Notes under the pieces: generated by a model | Database searches by the model: none | Told to the model about the DNA's origin: nothing | Seen by the model: the letters and a program-made list of their open reading frames with translations, nothing else | In this document: in pieces, positions 1 to 8,587 of the stretch | Layout of the letters: each line of letters starts with the position of its first letter | Numbering within the stretch: position 1 is the stretch's first letter | Program-made: the position numbers and the translations under genes | Assembly: GCA_020403045.1 (NCBI GenBank) | Contig: JADBYK010000106.1 | Location: forward strand, 1 to 54,590 | From: Cytophagales bacterium | Lineage (GTDB): Bacteria > Bacteroidota > Bacteroidia > Cytophagales > Cyclobacteriaceae | DNA: 54,590 nt | Direction: 5' to 3'

Positions 1-1
1 A

Positions 2-130
2 GCAGCAGGCATGAACTTCAAACGGATGATCAACAAGTGGAAAATAAATCCAAGCGTCTTTTTGACCCAACTTTTTGAAACACTTTTCTTAGCCTTCAAA
101 AATCAACCTCTACTCAAAATGAGTTTTTAA
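2..130 (+). mobile_element. C-terminal end of an IS transposase (partial)
   Basis: An open frame enters from the left edge and stops at TAA 128-130, giving 42 residues. The start of the visible peptide (AAGMNFKRMINKW) resembles the end of IS5/IS1182-type transposases, where an 'A-x-N-F-K-R-M' segment precedes a basic, hydrophobic tail. The catalytic domain lies outside the window, so the family is recognised from the tail only. The right terminal inverted repeat should lie at or just after the stop, but its partner is not visible. It runs convergent with greB, only 15 bases away. Alternative: the tail of an unrelated small gene. Confidence 0.5.
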
Positions 131-145
131 GGGACGACTACATAC

Positions 146-619
146 TTATTTCTGATATTCAATTTTGGTAATTCGCCACACAAACTGCCTTGTAGGAGTT
201 TTCACAATGGCCTCCTCCCCCACTTCTTTTTTCATCAGTGCCTGTGCCATGGGTGAGTCCATCGAGATGTAATCTTTTGCCCCGATCAATTCTTCACCGC
301 CTACAATGCGGAAGCGGTTTTTCATGCCACTATCATTTTCAATTTCAACCCAGGCCCCAAACATCACCTTCCCTTCTTGATACGGTGAATAAGTTACCAC
401 TTTCAGGTCGTCAATGCATTTGCGCAAATACAAGATGCGCTTGTCAATTTCGCGCAGGCGTTTTTTATTGTAATGATAGTCCGCATTTTCAGAGCGATCA
501 CCCAGGCTTGCCGCCCAGTTCACTTTTTGCGTGGTGTCGGGGCGCTCCACCCGCCACAGGTGATCGAGCTCCGCTTTCAACTTTTCTAAACCTTCAGGCG
601 TGATCAGTAGTGTTTTCAT
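146..619 (-). CDS. greB: Transcription elongation factor GreB/GreA family
   Basis: 157 residues, the normal length for Gre factors. Residues 1-75 form the N-terminal coiled coil; the stretch GDRSENADY puts Asp41 and Glu44 exactly where the acidic tip residues sit that enter the RNA polymerase secondary channel and stimulate cleavage of backtracked transcripts. The C-terminal half (from about residue 80) is the FKBP-like domain with the family pattern 'G.WVEIEND'. The LWR.ERP segment near residue 21 favours the GreB branch over GreA. It is a single-gene unit, divergent from the porin gene, with a TAnnTTTG element 15 bases upstream of its ATG. Confidence 0.92.
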   Translation of the reverse strand: MKTLLITPEGLEKLKAELDHLWRVERPDTTQKVNWAASLGDRSENADYHYNKKRLREIDKRILYLRKCIDDLKVVTYSPYQEGKVMFGAWVEIENDSGMKNRFRIVGGEELIGAKDYISMDSPMAQALMKKEVGEEAIVKTPTRQFVWRITKIEYQK

Positions 620-633
620 GTTCCATGAAATAG

Positions 634-641
634 CAAATGTA
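634..641 (-). promoter_or_regulatory. -7 promoter element of greB
   Basis: On the minus strand the bases read TACATTTG, a full match to the Bacteroidota -7 consensus TAnnTTTG, 14 bases upstream of the greB ATG. No clear TTTG was found 19-21 bases further upstream, so only the -7 half is supported. Confidence 0.5.
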
Positions 642-948
642 CATCATTCAGATTCTCGTTTTTAGGCGAAAGAGAAATGAAATTCATCAAAAAACGAAGT
701 GAAAACGATCGAACCTCATTTTATCAAACGCAGCTTTTCCGTGTCTGTGAATCGGTTTTTTTTACTCAGTCAATATAGATCTCTTGGTACGTTGATCAAA
801 GGTATTCGAGCAAGCCTTTATGTAGTTCAATTATTCTGCAATGAAATCATTACCCGATGACAAGGTTTAGCCAAATGCCTGACTAAAATCAGTTCGTCTA
901 TGAGCGCAACATCGTTATCATTGAACTTACAATACGTTTCAAAACACT
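642..948. other. Intergenic region between greB and porin gene, no gene seen
   Basis: About 300 bases between the divergent greB and porin genes. I see no credible ORF, RNA gene, long repeat or rho-independent terminator. It must hold the porin promoter, but no clear TAnnTTTG lies close to the GTG start at 949. Confidence 0.4.
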
Positions 949-2358
949 GTGAAGCTTTCGTCACTTATAATCGCTTTCTTACTTTCAATCGTAAAAGCCT
1001 CCGCACAAGGTTCCACCGAATACGGCTCCGGACTGAAAGTACCATTAAATGAAAAAGGGGATAAATACGTTCGGTTTGTCGTATGGAATCAGATTTGGGC
1101 TCGCTATCTCGAAAACAACCCGGGCTCACTGATCAATGGTGAGGAAAAAACTGATACTTGGGATATAAGCGCCAGGCGTCTTAGAATGTTAGTCTATGCG
1201 CAAATCTCGCCACGCTATCTTATCGTCACTCACTTTGGTATCAACAACCAGACATTTGGCACTGGTGGCGGCAGCGGCACTGATGGTAGCGGCCCGTATG
1301 GAAGCGGAAAAAAACCTCAATTGTTCTTTCATGACGCATGGAATGAGTATGCGATTATTCCCGCAGTGGATATAGAGACCGGAAAACAAAACAAGTACAA
1401 TGTATACCTCGGTGGCGGCCTTCACTATTGGTGGGGCATCAGCCGACTATCAAGTGCTAGCACACTCAATTCGTTGACCATTGATGGACCTATTGTCAAT
1501 TGGCCGCTGGTAGAAGTAAGCGACCAGTTTGTACGCCAATTCGGAATCTACACCAAGGGGCAACTTGGAAAAATAAATTACACGCTTTCCGTCAACAAGC
1601 CATTTGCCACGAACAGAAAACCTGAATTTGATTTTGTCAAAGGCACCCGCGTGGCTGTCGACAATAACGGTGATCCTGCGCCTGCTTTGACGGGTTATTT
1701 TGACTACCAGATCTTCGAACAAGAATCGAATGTGCTGCCCTATCGCGTGGGCACTTACATTGGTACGAAAAAGGTACTCAACTTCGGGTTTGGTTTTTAT
1801 CACCAAAACAATGGAACACGCAGCACCGACATTGCCGGTGTTATTGCCAAACATAACATTACCCTGCTGGGCGCAGACTTATTTGCCGACTTGCCTTTTG
1901 GCAACAAAGAAAAAAATATGGCGTTTACCGCGCACGCGGTATTTTACAATTACAACTTCGGACCCAACTACATTCGCACCATCGGATTAATGAACACATC
2001 TACGCAATTCAATCCGAATCTTGCACTTACCGAACGCACCTTGAACGGTCCTGGTATTTCAAGAATTTTTGTGGGTACGGGAACAATTTTTCATGCGCAG
2101 GCAGGCCTTCTTCTTCCAAAGCCAAAAACTAACAAATTCCGCATTCAGCCTTTTGCTGCTTACACCTGGAAAAAACTCGACTATCTCGATGAAAACGGAA
2201 ATTACTTCGACATTGGCACAAATTTTTTCCTCGATGGGCACCATGCCAAAATCACCCCGCAGTTTAGCACCCGCCCATTGTATTTCCAAAGGGGCGACCA
2301 GCGTGTGGTGGAGGGTATTCGGGGCGAGTTTCTACTCCAACTACAAATATTTCTATGA
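949..2358 (+). CDS. Outer membrane porin-like beta-barrel protein
   Basis: 469 residues beginning at GTG. Residues 1-19 form a signal peptide ending in ASAQ. The mature part is rich in alternating aromatic/polar strands with Gly/Asn turns (for example a GTGGGSGTDGSG loop near residue 105), and the C-terminus ends in hydrophobic residues (LLQLQIFL), as barrel proteins do. It resembles the porins often annotated as hypothetical in Bacteroidota; the substrate cannot be told. It is monocistronic and converges on the oxidoreductase gene 24 bases downstream. A specific role such as phosphate or sugar uptake is not supported. Confidence 0.65.
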   Translation: MKLSSLIIAFLLSIVKASAQGSTEYGSGLKVPLNEKGDKYVRFVVWNQIWARYLENNPGSLINGEEKTDTWDISARRLRMLVYAQISPRYLIVTHFGINNQTFGTGGGSGTDGSGPYGSGKKPQLFFHDAWNEYAIIPAVDIETGKQNKYNVYLGGGLHYWWGISRLSSASTLNSLTIDGPIVNWPLVEVSDQFVRQFGIYTKGQLGKINYTLSVNKPFATNRKPEFDFVKGTRVAVDNNGDPAPALTGYFDYQIFEQESNVLPYRVGTYIGTKKVLNFGFGFYHQNNGTRSTDIAGVIAKHNITLLGADLFADLPFGNKEKNMAFTAHAVFYNYNFGPNYIRTIGLMNTSTQFNPNLALTERTLNGPGISRIFVGTGTIFHAQAGLLLPKPKTNKFRIQPFAAYTWKKLDYLDENGNYFDIGTNFFLDGHHAKITPQFSTRPLYFQRGDQRVVEGIRGEFLLQLQIFL

Positions 2359-2382
2359 CCATTTTTAAAGTTAGCCAGAAAT

Positions 2383-3483
2383 CTATTTGAGGCTGATCGC
2401 CTGCCCTCGTTTTGCAGATCTTTTTGCTGCGTCCAGAATTTCCATCACTATCATATTGTTTTCTAAGGAGGAGAGATCGAATGGAGGCAAGGCAATCTCA
2501 TTGCGAATGACTGAAGTAAGAAAAGCAAATGGATCATTATACGGAGGCGGTCGTTCTGCCAATGTGTGCTTTGTTTCTTTGTATCCATCATAGCCTACTG
2601 CCTTGCGCATGCGAAGATCATTCCGGTTGTCGGCATACACGACCCCCAACGTTCCATATACCTCCATATCTTTTCTGCCGATGGGCCAATTCCAGGAAGC
2701 CTGTATAGTGGTTTTAGCATGCGGATAGGTGAGAAGTATTGTTGCTTCATCATCCACCGCTGGATTATTTTCATTCTGCAATTGTTGGGTAACAGCCGTA
2801 ACGGAAAGGGGCTTTCCCTCCATCATCCACGTAGAAATATTGGCACCATAGCAACCAAAATCAGTAATAGCACCTCCCCCATTTTTGATGGGATCGATAA
2901 GCCACTCCAAAAATTCTTTGTTGACACCAATCTTTAGCGGGCCACGGTGCCCATCTCTAACCACGAGCTGACTAAGGAAGCCGATGCTATCGTTCTTTAG
3001 TAATTCCCGTGCCGTATGAACGGTCGGGTACCAGGTGGTTTCATAATTAGTCAGCAGATGAATTTTATATTTTTTTGCGAGTGCCTGCATTTTGCGTGCA
3101 TGTTCGAGGCTCACGGCCAATGGTTTCTCCACCATCACGTGAATGCCCAGCGGTGCACACATTTCTACGATTGCCAGATGCTCGTAAATAGTGCCAAAGG
3201 CAGTAACAGCTTCCGGTTTTACTTTGGCGATCATTTCTTCCAAAGACGAAAAAACTAAATCCATGGAAAGGCCATGCTGTTTCGTATAGCGAAGAGCCAG
3301 TTCTTTATTGGTTTCTACGATACCAACAAGGTTAATAAAATCGTCTTTCGGTCGACCCAAGATCCAGTGAACGTGCGTGTGGGTTAACCCAACAACCCCC
3401 ACGCGCAAAGGAACTCGCTGCCCTTCGGCATGAAAAACCATCAAAAAACAAAAGAGAAGGAAAAGAATTGATTTCTTGTGCAT
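2383..3483 (-). CDS. Secreted Gfo/Idh/MocA family oxidoreductase
   Basis: 366 residues. A signal peptide (about residues 1-21, ending AEGQ) precedes a Rossmann domain whose first strand and turn read VGVVGLTHTH, a loose form of the GxGxxG NAD(P)-binding motif. The family's EKP motif is at 119-121, with Lys120 the expected catalytic lysine. The C-terminal half matches the GFO/IDH/MocA alpha/beta sheet domain. Periplasmic members in Bacteroidota usually act on sugars or glycosides. With no sugar-catabolic neighbours, the substrate is unknown. Single gene, divergent from the small gene at 3602. Confidence 0.85.
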   Translation of the reverse strand: MHKKSILFLLFCFLMVFHAEGQRVPLRVGVVGLTHTHVHWILGRPKDDFINLVGIVETNKELALRYTKQHGLSMDLVFSSLEEMIAKVKPEAVTAFGTIYEHLAIVEMCAPLGIHVMVEKPLAVSLEHARKMQALAKKYKIHLLTNYETTWYPTVHTARELLKNDSIGFLSQLVVRDGHRGPLKIGVNKEFLEWLIDPIKNGGGAITDFGCYGANISTWMMEGKPLSVTAVTQQLQNENNPAVDDEATILLTYPHAKTTIQASWNWPIGRKDMEVYGTLGVVYADNRNDLRMRKAVGYDGYKETKHTLAERPPPYNDPFAFLTSVIRNEIALPPFDLSSLENNMIVMEILDAAKRSAKRGQAISLK

Positions 3484-3601
3484 AGTGTTTTGAGAATCCT
3501 TAAAGATACAAAACGCGGGTCCTTGTCAAAAACAACTTGCCACGGAAATTAATTCTTTACCAACCAAAGCAGGCTGATTCCAGTATTGTTAATTTTACAA
3601 G

Positions 3602-3967
3602 ATGTCAAACGTATTAAGGGTCAATGATCAACTCAGCAGCAAGGATTTATTTCATGCCTTCAAAACACAATTGACAAAAGATTTTGAGCAGAGTAATTTT
3701 GATGAGGAATTCATCAAAGACCTGGAACCAGACTTTGCAGACATTCACGAAAAAATCGTCAATGAACTCCTACGCTCCGAAAAAAAAGCAGACTCTCACT
3801 TAATGCAGTTGCTTAATCGAATAGACATAAGTGAAGCACAATTAAGGAGATATTTAAGCGAACATAAAAATGAAAATCGCCTGAGTACGATCGCAGAACT
3901 AATTATCAAGCGAGTCTTGCAAAAAGTAGTTATCAAGCAACATCTTAAGCAGAATCAAAATTTGTAA
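3602..3967 (+). CDS. Hypothetical small helical protein
   Basis: 121 residues with no signal peptide or membrane segment. The sequence is charged and probably all-helical: an acidic first half (residues 25-60) and a basic C-terminus (IIKRVLQKVVIKQHLKQNQ). I do not recognise a family. The ATG lies 11 bases after a TTAATTTTA stretch that could be a degenerate -7 element. It is flanked by long gaps, so it is probably transcribed alone. The frame is clean and the composition matches its neighbours, which favours a real gene. Confidence 0.55.
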   Translation: MSNVLRVNDQLSSKDLFHAFKTQLTKDFEQSNFDEEFIKDLEPDFADIHEKIVNELLRSEKKADSHLMQLLNRIDISEAQLRRYLSEHKNENRLSTIAELIIKRVLQKVVIKQHLKQNQNL

Positions 3968-4121
3968 CTAGGCGTTTCGTTAAACACAAATGCAAATCAA
4001 CAATGCTTTCCTTTCTTGAACCCACGATGTAATACTATTTTTCTCATCATTTAGCAATGATATTTGTCATCAACCCATGGTATATATTTTCCATCTCCCC
4101 CCCAATAAACCGAGAATTTAT

Positions 4122-4148
4122 CCAACTTTTTAGAACGAAAGAAGTTGG
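4122..4148. other. Hairpin in the leader region of the YtxH-like gene
   Basis: CCAACTTTTT at 4122-4131 and AAGAAGTTGG at 4139-4148 form a 10-bp stem with one G-T pair and a 7-base loop. No T-run follows, so it is not a standard terminator. It lies 92 bases before the next start codon and could be a leader structure or operator. The rest of 3968-4240 shows nothing else I can name. Confidence 0.35.
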
Positions 4149-4240
4149 CCATACGTTAAATAGGTGTAGTCTTTATCATTGATACGGATTAACAAGATTG
4201 TCTTGAAAACATCAAGATGGGAATTTTAAAATTCACTTTT

Positions 4241-4492
4241 ATGAACACCACATCCAAAGTCCTTACCGGAGTTTTAGTGGGAGCATCTGTGGGCATTATT
4301 GCCGGTATTTTGATTGCGCCCGATAGTGGAAAACATACCCGCGAAAAAATTGTGGGGAAAACCAAAGACCTGAAGAATCTGATGACCGATTCGATGGCCG
4401 ATGTGAAGAACGCTTACAATAGAGAGATTGAATCTTTGATGAACAATGGAAAATCAGGAATTGACTCCATGAAAAACGCATTAAAAGTTTGA
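4241..4492 (+). CDS. YtxH domain-containing protein
   Basis: 83 residues from the ATG at 4241. An in-frame ATG at 4217 would add eight residues, but MNTTSKVLTGVL is the usual family beginning. Residues 4-28 form one glycine-rich transmembrane segment (GVLVGASVGIIAGILIAP), followed by the typical DSGKHTREKI turn and an amphipathic helix to the end. YtxH/GvpP-like proteins are small membrane-anchored helical proteins linked to stress or envelope conditions; no biochemical role is established. It is followed by a terminator at 4520, so it is monocistronic. Confidence 0.8.
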   Translation: MNTTSKVLTGVLVGASVGIIAGILIAPDSGKHTREKIVGKTKDLKNLMTDSMADVKNAYNREIESLMNNGKSGIDSMKNALKV

Positions 4493-4519
4493 CTTTTTGT
4501 TGAGCCGTTTCATTCAATG

Positions 4520-4549
4520 ATGGCTGGTAGTGATACTAGCCATTTTTTT
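4520..4549 (+). terminator. Rho-independent terminator after the YtxH-like gene
   Basis: ATGGCTGGTA and TACTAGCCAT form a 10-bp stem (one G-T pair) around a GTGA loop, followed directly by seven T residues. Confidence 0.75.
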
Positions 4550-4713
4550 CGCCTTTTACCCAGTCATTAAGACCATCGTACCATAACGGCATCCAAATCG
4601 GCAAAACAATGTGTACTAGATCAATTGACCTGTCAAAAGAATTAATTACATTCGAAAACTCCTAGAGTCATTGTTCCATTTCTTGCTAAGCACAGTAATC
4701 AAACTCATTAACC

Positions 4714-6522
4714 ATGAAAAAACTACGATTTATTCTTGTGGCGCTTGTACTGCAATTCTGCGCACCAAGCAAGAAGACTGAATCGATAGAAGACAACATC
4801 AAAAAAGTAGAAACCGGGTTGATCAATCCAGTCTATCTAGAAGGCGACTCCACCTGGACTATCGAAACAAGGATGAAGCACTACCATGTACCCGGGGTAA
4901 GCATTGCTGTGATTAACAACGGTAAAATAGAATGGTCAAGAACGTATGGTGTGATGGATGAGGAAACGAAACAACCCGTTACTAGAGAAACATTGTTTCA
5001 GGCAGGCTCGATCAGTAAACCTGTTGCGGCCTATGCAGCTCTTAAGCTGACAGAAGAAGGCAAAATCGATTTAAATGAAAATGTAAATACGTATCTAAAA
5101 ACCTGGAAACTGCCAGACAACGAGTTTACCAAAAACAAAAAAGTTACGCTCAAACATTTGCTCAGTCACACAGGCGGAATGACTGTGCCTGGTTTCCTCG
5201 GTTATAGTCCTGATTTACCGCTGCCAACAACCACCCAAGTATTAGACGGCACCGCTCCCGCCAACTCCCCTCCAGTGCGTGTAGACAAAATACCCGAAGA
5301 GAGTTTTCGCTATTCAGGCGGTGGCTATACTATCATGCAACAAATGCTTGTAGATGTAGAGGGTAAACCATTTCCAGAGATACTAAAAGAAAAAGTGTTG
5401 GAGCCGCTGCGGATGAACCATAGCACATATGATCAACCCCTTCAACCGGAACAACTCCAACTGGCTGCAACCGGCTATTTGCCCGATGGCACTATGACTA
5501 AAGGCAAGCGCCACACTTATCCGGAAATGGCAGCTGCAGGCCTATGGACAACAGCAGAAGACCTGGCGATCTTTGCCATCAATATCCAAAAAACCATGCT
5601 GGGCGATAGTGGCGAGGTGTTGTCAAAAGCCATGACCGAAAAAATGTTGACTCCCTTTGTGGCAGATTTTATCGGGCTTGGGTTATTTATCAATGAAAGA
5701 AAAGATGACGTTTACTTTGGCCATGGTGGCTGGGACGAAGGCTTCTCTAGTGATATGGTAGCACACAAAACAAAGGGGTATGGAGTGGTGATACTTACCA
5801 ACTCAAATCATCCAGAGTTTATAGAAGAGTTAATACGGTCTGTGGCGCACACGTATTCATGGAGCAACTATGTGCCGATCTATAAAAAGTGGGAAATGGA
5901 TACTACGAAATTTTCAGTCGTCACTGGTCGCTATAAAAACACAAGTGATGGATTGATCACAGTGTACAACATGGGCAGTCGCCTATTCAAAAAAACCTTA
6001 CGAGGAGCATCCAATGAATTGTTTCAAATTTCGGATACTAGTTACATCAGTCGGGAAAGCGAACAGGTCATTCAATTTAAAAAAAATCCAAAAGATGGGC
6101 AGTTACATATACTGCTAGTGGAAAATGGTAAGCAGGAGTTCAACCACCCTCAACTCAGCGCCAATGAAAGAGTACCGTATGAATATATTTTGGAAAACAA
6201 TGTGGACGCTGCACTAAAAGGGTATCAAGCTTTATTAATTGCTAATGCAAAAGACGAGGCTGTGAACGAAGGCAACTTGAACCAACAAGGCTATAATTTA
6301 ATGAACGAAGGGAAACTAAAACTGGCATTGGCAGTTTTTAAAGTAAACATGCAATTGTATCCATCTAGTGCCAATGTATACGACTCTTATGGAGAAGCCC
6401 TTGCAAAAAATGGCGATATAGAACTAGCCATTACGAATTATAAAAAGGCATTGGCGATCGACCCAAAAAATAAAAACACCGCAAAAGCATTGGCTGAATT
6501 GCAAGAGAAAAAGAAGAAATAG
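4714..6522 (+). CDS. Beta-lactamase-family serine hydrolase with C-terminal TPRs
   Basis: 602 residues. The N-terminus is a probable lipoprotein signal (Cys16 after VLQF, a loose lipobox). Residues about 45-390 form a class C beta-lactamase/DD-peptidase fold: SxxK is S99-I-S-K102, the second motif is Y200-S-G, and the third is H337-G-G. About 520-595 carries two TPR units, a common pairing in Bacteroidota. The family includes esterases, D-aminopeptidases and penicillin-binding relatives; which reaction this one carries out cannot be read from sequence. The broken lipoprotein gene follows 23 bases later on the same strand and may be co-transcribed. Confidence 0.88.
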   Translation: MKKLRFILVALVLQFCAPSKKTESIEDNIKKVETGLINPVYLEGDSTWTIETRMKHYHVPGVSIAVINNGKIEWSRTYGVMDEETKQPVTRETLFQAGSISKPVAAYAALKLTEEGKIDLNENVNTYLKTWKLPDNEFTKNKKVTLKHLLSHTGGMTVPGFLGYSPDLPLPTTTQVLDGTAPANSPPVRVDKIPEESFRYSGGGYTIMQQMLVDVEGKPFPEILKEKVLEPLRMNHSTYDQPLQPEQLQLAATGYLPDGTMTKGKRHTYPEMAAAGLWTTAEDLAIFAINIQKTMLGDSGEVLSKAMTEKMLTPFVADFIGLGLFINERKDDVYFGHGGWDEGFSSDMVAHKTKGYGVVILTNSNHPEFIEELIRSVAHTYSWSNYVPIYKKWEMDTTKFSVVTGRYKNTSDGLITVYNMGSRLFKKTLRGASNELFQISDTSYISRESEQVIQFKKNPKDGQLHILLVENGKQEFNHPQLSANERVPYEYILENNVDAALKGYQALLIANAKDEAVNEGNLNQQGYNLMNEGKLKLALAVFKVNMQLYPSSANVYDSYGEALAKNGDIELAITNYKKALAIDPKNKNTAKALAELQEKKKK

Positions 6523-6545
6523 TTAGCACCAAAATTCTTCAAAAA

Positions 6546-7106
6546 GTGAAATGTATCTATTGCCTTTTCATTTTATTATTATGCAGTTGTAAAACGATTA
6601 CCCCAGAAGATACCCCTGCTAATCAGATTGCTGTCGGAAATCAATTTATCGATGCTTTCTATTCTTTCAATCAAGATTCATTGCAGGTGTTACTAGCTAG
6701 TGCTGAGTAATCTCAACCGGAAATTTTATATTATCAAAAATGGGCGGAATGCGCGCAGTACAAAATAATAGATCGGTCCCTGCATTTAGAAAAAAATGAT
6801 TCAACGATTCTGTTTCCCGTAACAGTTAAAGATGATTTGATGGCGGCTCTTGCCATTGATTTTAATGTGACCGATACATTCCACATCTCTTTTCAAAAGG
6901 GAAAAATACATTCTGTAAAAACCTCGTCAAACGACCCGGACGCCTACCATGAAGCAAAGGAATGGGTAGACAAGAACCGGCCCGAGTTTGTTAAAAAAGC
7001 GTGCGAGGGAATTTGGGAAGGCGAACCAACTCCCTGCGAATGTGCGTTAGGAATGATAAATGGGTTTAAAGAATTGAGAGAGATTAAAAAGAAAAATGGA
7101 AGATGA
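6546..7106 (+). pseudogene. Small lipoprotein (NTF2-like?) interrupted by one in-frame TAA
   Basis: Reading from GTG 6546, one continuous frame runs to TGA 7104-7106 (187 codons) with a single TAA at 6708-6710. The first 54 codons encode a lipoprotein signal (FILLLCSCK) and a helix of the kind that opens SnoaL/NTF2-like folds (GNQFIDAFYSFNQD). The part after the stop continues with amphipathic strands and a Cys-rich end (EPTPCECALGM). No frameshift is needed: one base change in TAA (to GAA, CAA or AAA) restores a 186-residue protein. An ATG at 6837 could start only a fragment lacking the signal. Options are a recent nonsense mutation, a sequencing error, or stop readthrough. Confidence 0.75.
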
Positions 7107-7130
7107 CATTCAACTTAGATAGCTAGCTCG

Positions 7131-7240
7131 TATAGAATGAGCCTGTCGAAACCAGTTGTCACTTTTCGTAACCCAAACCGACTTCAACAAGCCTGGCTGT
7201 CCGGCAAGCAGGCTCAGTCAGACACCTCTTTTTGGTTTTT
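7131..7240. repeat. Intergenic palindromic element
   Basis: TGAGCCTG at 7138-7145 and CAGGCTCA at 7209-7216 form an inverted pair, with a second short pair AGCCTG/CAGGCT inside (7190-7214) and a following CAGTCAGACAC. It has the look of a dispersed Bacteroidota intergenic repeat rather than a gene; no T-run is positioned as in a terminator. A short TGTCTGACT match recurs near the window's right end. Confidence 0.35.
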
Positions 7241-7295
7241 AGAGATGCCCTTAAGTTGCCTGACAAAATCTACTAGTTGGTAGAACTAAACGTCT

Positions 7296-7303
7296 TACTT
7301 TTG
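7296..7303 (+). promoter_or_regulatory. -7 promoter element of the FrnE-like gene
   Basis: TACTTTTG matches TAnnTTTG. A TTG lies at 7277-7279, 16 bases upstream, slightly short of the usual 17-23. The predicted start point leaves an untranslated leader of about 19 bases before the ATG at 7326. Confidence 0.5.
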
Positions 7304-7325
7304 GCTTAGAGAAAAAGCAAGATCA

Positions 7326-8015
7326 ATGACAAAACCAAAAATAAAAATAGATGTTGTTTCAGATGTAGTGTGCCCATGGTGTTACATCGGTAAAAGAAGA
7401 CTTGAGAGAGCCATTGCACAGGTAGCTGATCAGGTTGATGTGGCCCTTGAATACCACCCCTTCGAATTAAATCCAGAAATACCACTCGAAGGTCGGAGCC
7501 AAAAACAATACCTGATAAAAAAATTTGGCGGTGAAGCAAAGTACCAACAAATAGTGGATCACGTAACTGAAGTGGCTGCGCAGGAGGGCCTGAAATTTGA
7601 TTTCGAAAAACAGGTTATTTCACCCAATACACGAAACGCCCATCGCCTGATATGGTTTGCAAAAAAACAAGACAAGCAAATCGAAATGAAGGAGGCATTG
7701 ATGAAAGCCTACTTTGAACAAGGCATCGATTTAACCAAAATGGAAAACCTTATTTCAATTGCTACGCAAGTGGGTCTCGACCCTGAGAAAACAAAATCAT
7801 TCCTCAGCTCTACCGAAGGAATGACTGAAGTAACAACCTCAGAAATGCAAAACGCCCAGCGAGGCATTAGTGGCGTTCCATTTTATATTATCAATAATCA
7901 ATATGGCGTTTCAGGGGCACAACCGAGCGAAGTTTTCGCAAAAGCTCTTCTTGAAATCAGCGCAGAAAACATGTCAGACGGCCAAGCTTGTGATATTGAA
8001 TCCAAGGAATGCTGA
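7326..8015 (+). CDS. DsbA-family oxidoreductase, FrnE-like
   Basis: 229 residues, full length for the FrnE/2-hydroxychromene-2-carboxylate isomerase-like branch of the DSBA thioredoxin superfamily. The redox motif C16-P-W-C19 follows the first strand (VSDVVCPWC), and the cis-proline loop is SGVPFYI near residue 183. There is no signal peptide, so it acts in the cytoplasm, where homologues have disulfide oxidoreductase or isomerase activity and are linked to oxidative stress. An extra CDIESKEC tail adds two cysteines. It is monocistronic and converges on the cupin gene. Confidence 0.9.
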   Translation: MTKPKIKIDVVSDVVCPWCYIGKRRLERAIAQVADQVDVALEYHPFELNPEIPLEGRSQKQYLIKKFGGEAKYQQIVDHVTEVAAQEGLKFDFEKQVISPNTRNAHRLIWFAKKQDKQIEMKEALMKAYFEQGIDLTKMENLISIATQVGLDPEKTKSFLSSTEGMTEVTTSEMQNAQRGISGVPFYIINNQYGVSGAQPSEVFAKALLEISAENMSDGQACDIESKEC

Positions 8016-8065
8016 AATCCTAAATCGTAGTTCCGTAGATCATAATTCGAAATAAGAAACGCTTC

Positions 8066-8587
8066 CTATCTCCCAAAATCATCCTGCACCCGAACAATAT
8101 CACTTTCGTCCGAGGGATTTTTAGCATCAGTGTGTCTCCAGATTTCGGCAATCATCCCCCACCCTTCCGGAAGACCAATTAAGCGATGGCGTTGCCCCTG
8201 CTTAAGTTGAATGATCTCGCCAATTACAAATTTATGCAACGGTCCTTCTACGTCCGTCTCGCTGGTGACAACTCCTGCGACACCCGCCACCAATTTCCAA
8301 ATCTCCGCGCGTCTGTGGTGGTATTGCCATGATAGCCGTTGACCCGGTGCTACAATTAATATCTTTGGACTGAGTTTACCGGAAATAGTAAGATCTTCTT
8401 TTTTTAAATGTGGAAAATAGAGTTGGATGAACCGATCTGCTAGAGGCTCTTCAAGTACAAAAAAACCACCCCACGGTCGGGAAAAGTCTTTCGAAGCAAT
8501 GACTAATTCTACCTCACTCAAATAAGTCTCTACCGACTTCATTACATCTTCCTTGGCGGTTGCTTTCGACAAATTAACGTTTATCAT
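8066..8587 (-). CDS. Cupin protein, phosphomannose-isomerase/ManC C-terminal-like
   Basis: 173 residues forming a single double-stranded beta-helix. The SRPWGG segment near residue 37 and the GQRLSWQYHHRRAEIW segment carrying the metal-binding His/Glu positions are as in type II mannose-6-phosphate isomerase cupins; a second conserved block is LKQGQRHRL. It could act on a sugar phosphate or be regulatory, since no partner GDP-mannose pyrophosphorylase domain is present. Its ATG overlaps the stop of the SGNH hydrolase by four bases (ATGA), so the two genes are translationally coupled. The 50-base gap to the FrnE-like gene shows a faint seven-base periodicity. Confidence 0.75.
   Translation of the reverse strand: MINVNLSKATAKEDVMKSVETYLSEVELVIASKDFSRPWGGFFVLEEPLADRFIQLYFPHLKKEDLTISGKLSPKILIVAPGQRLSWQYHHRRAEIWKLVAGVAGVVTSETDVEGPLHKFVIGEIIQLKQGQRHRLIGLPEGWGMIAEIWRHTDAKNPSDESDIVRVQDDFGR

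Noticed and set aside
2-130. Complete insertion sequence at the left edge
   Set aside because: Only the last 42 codons are inside the window; no left end or target duplication can be seen.
1450-1854. Antisense frame within the porin gene
   Set aside because: No start context, signal or domain; the sense frame explains the codon pattern.
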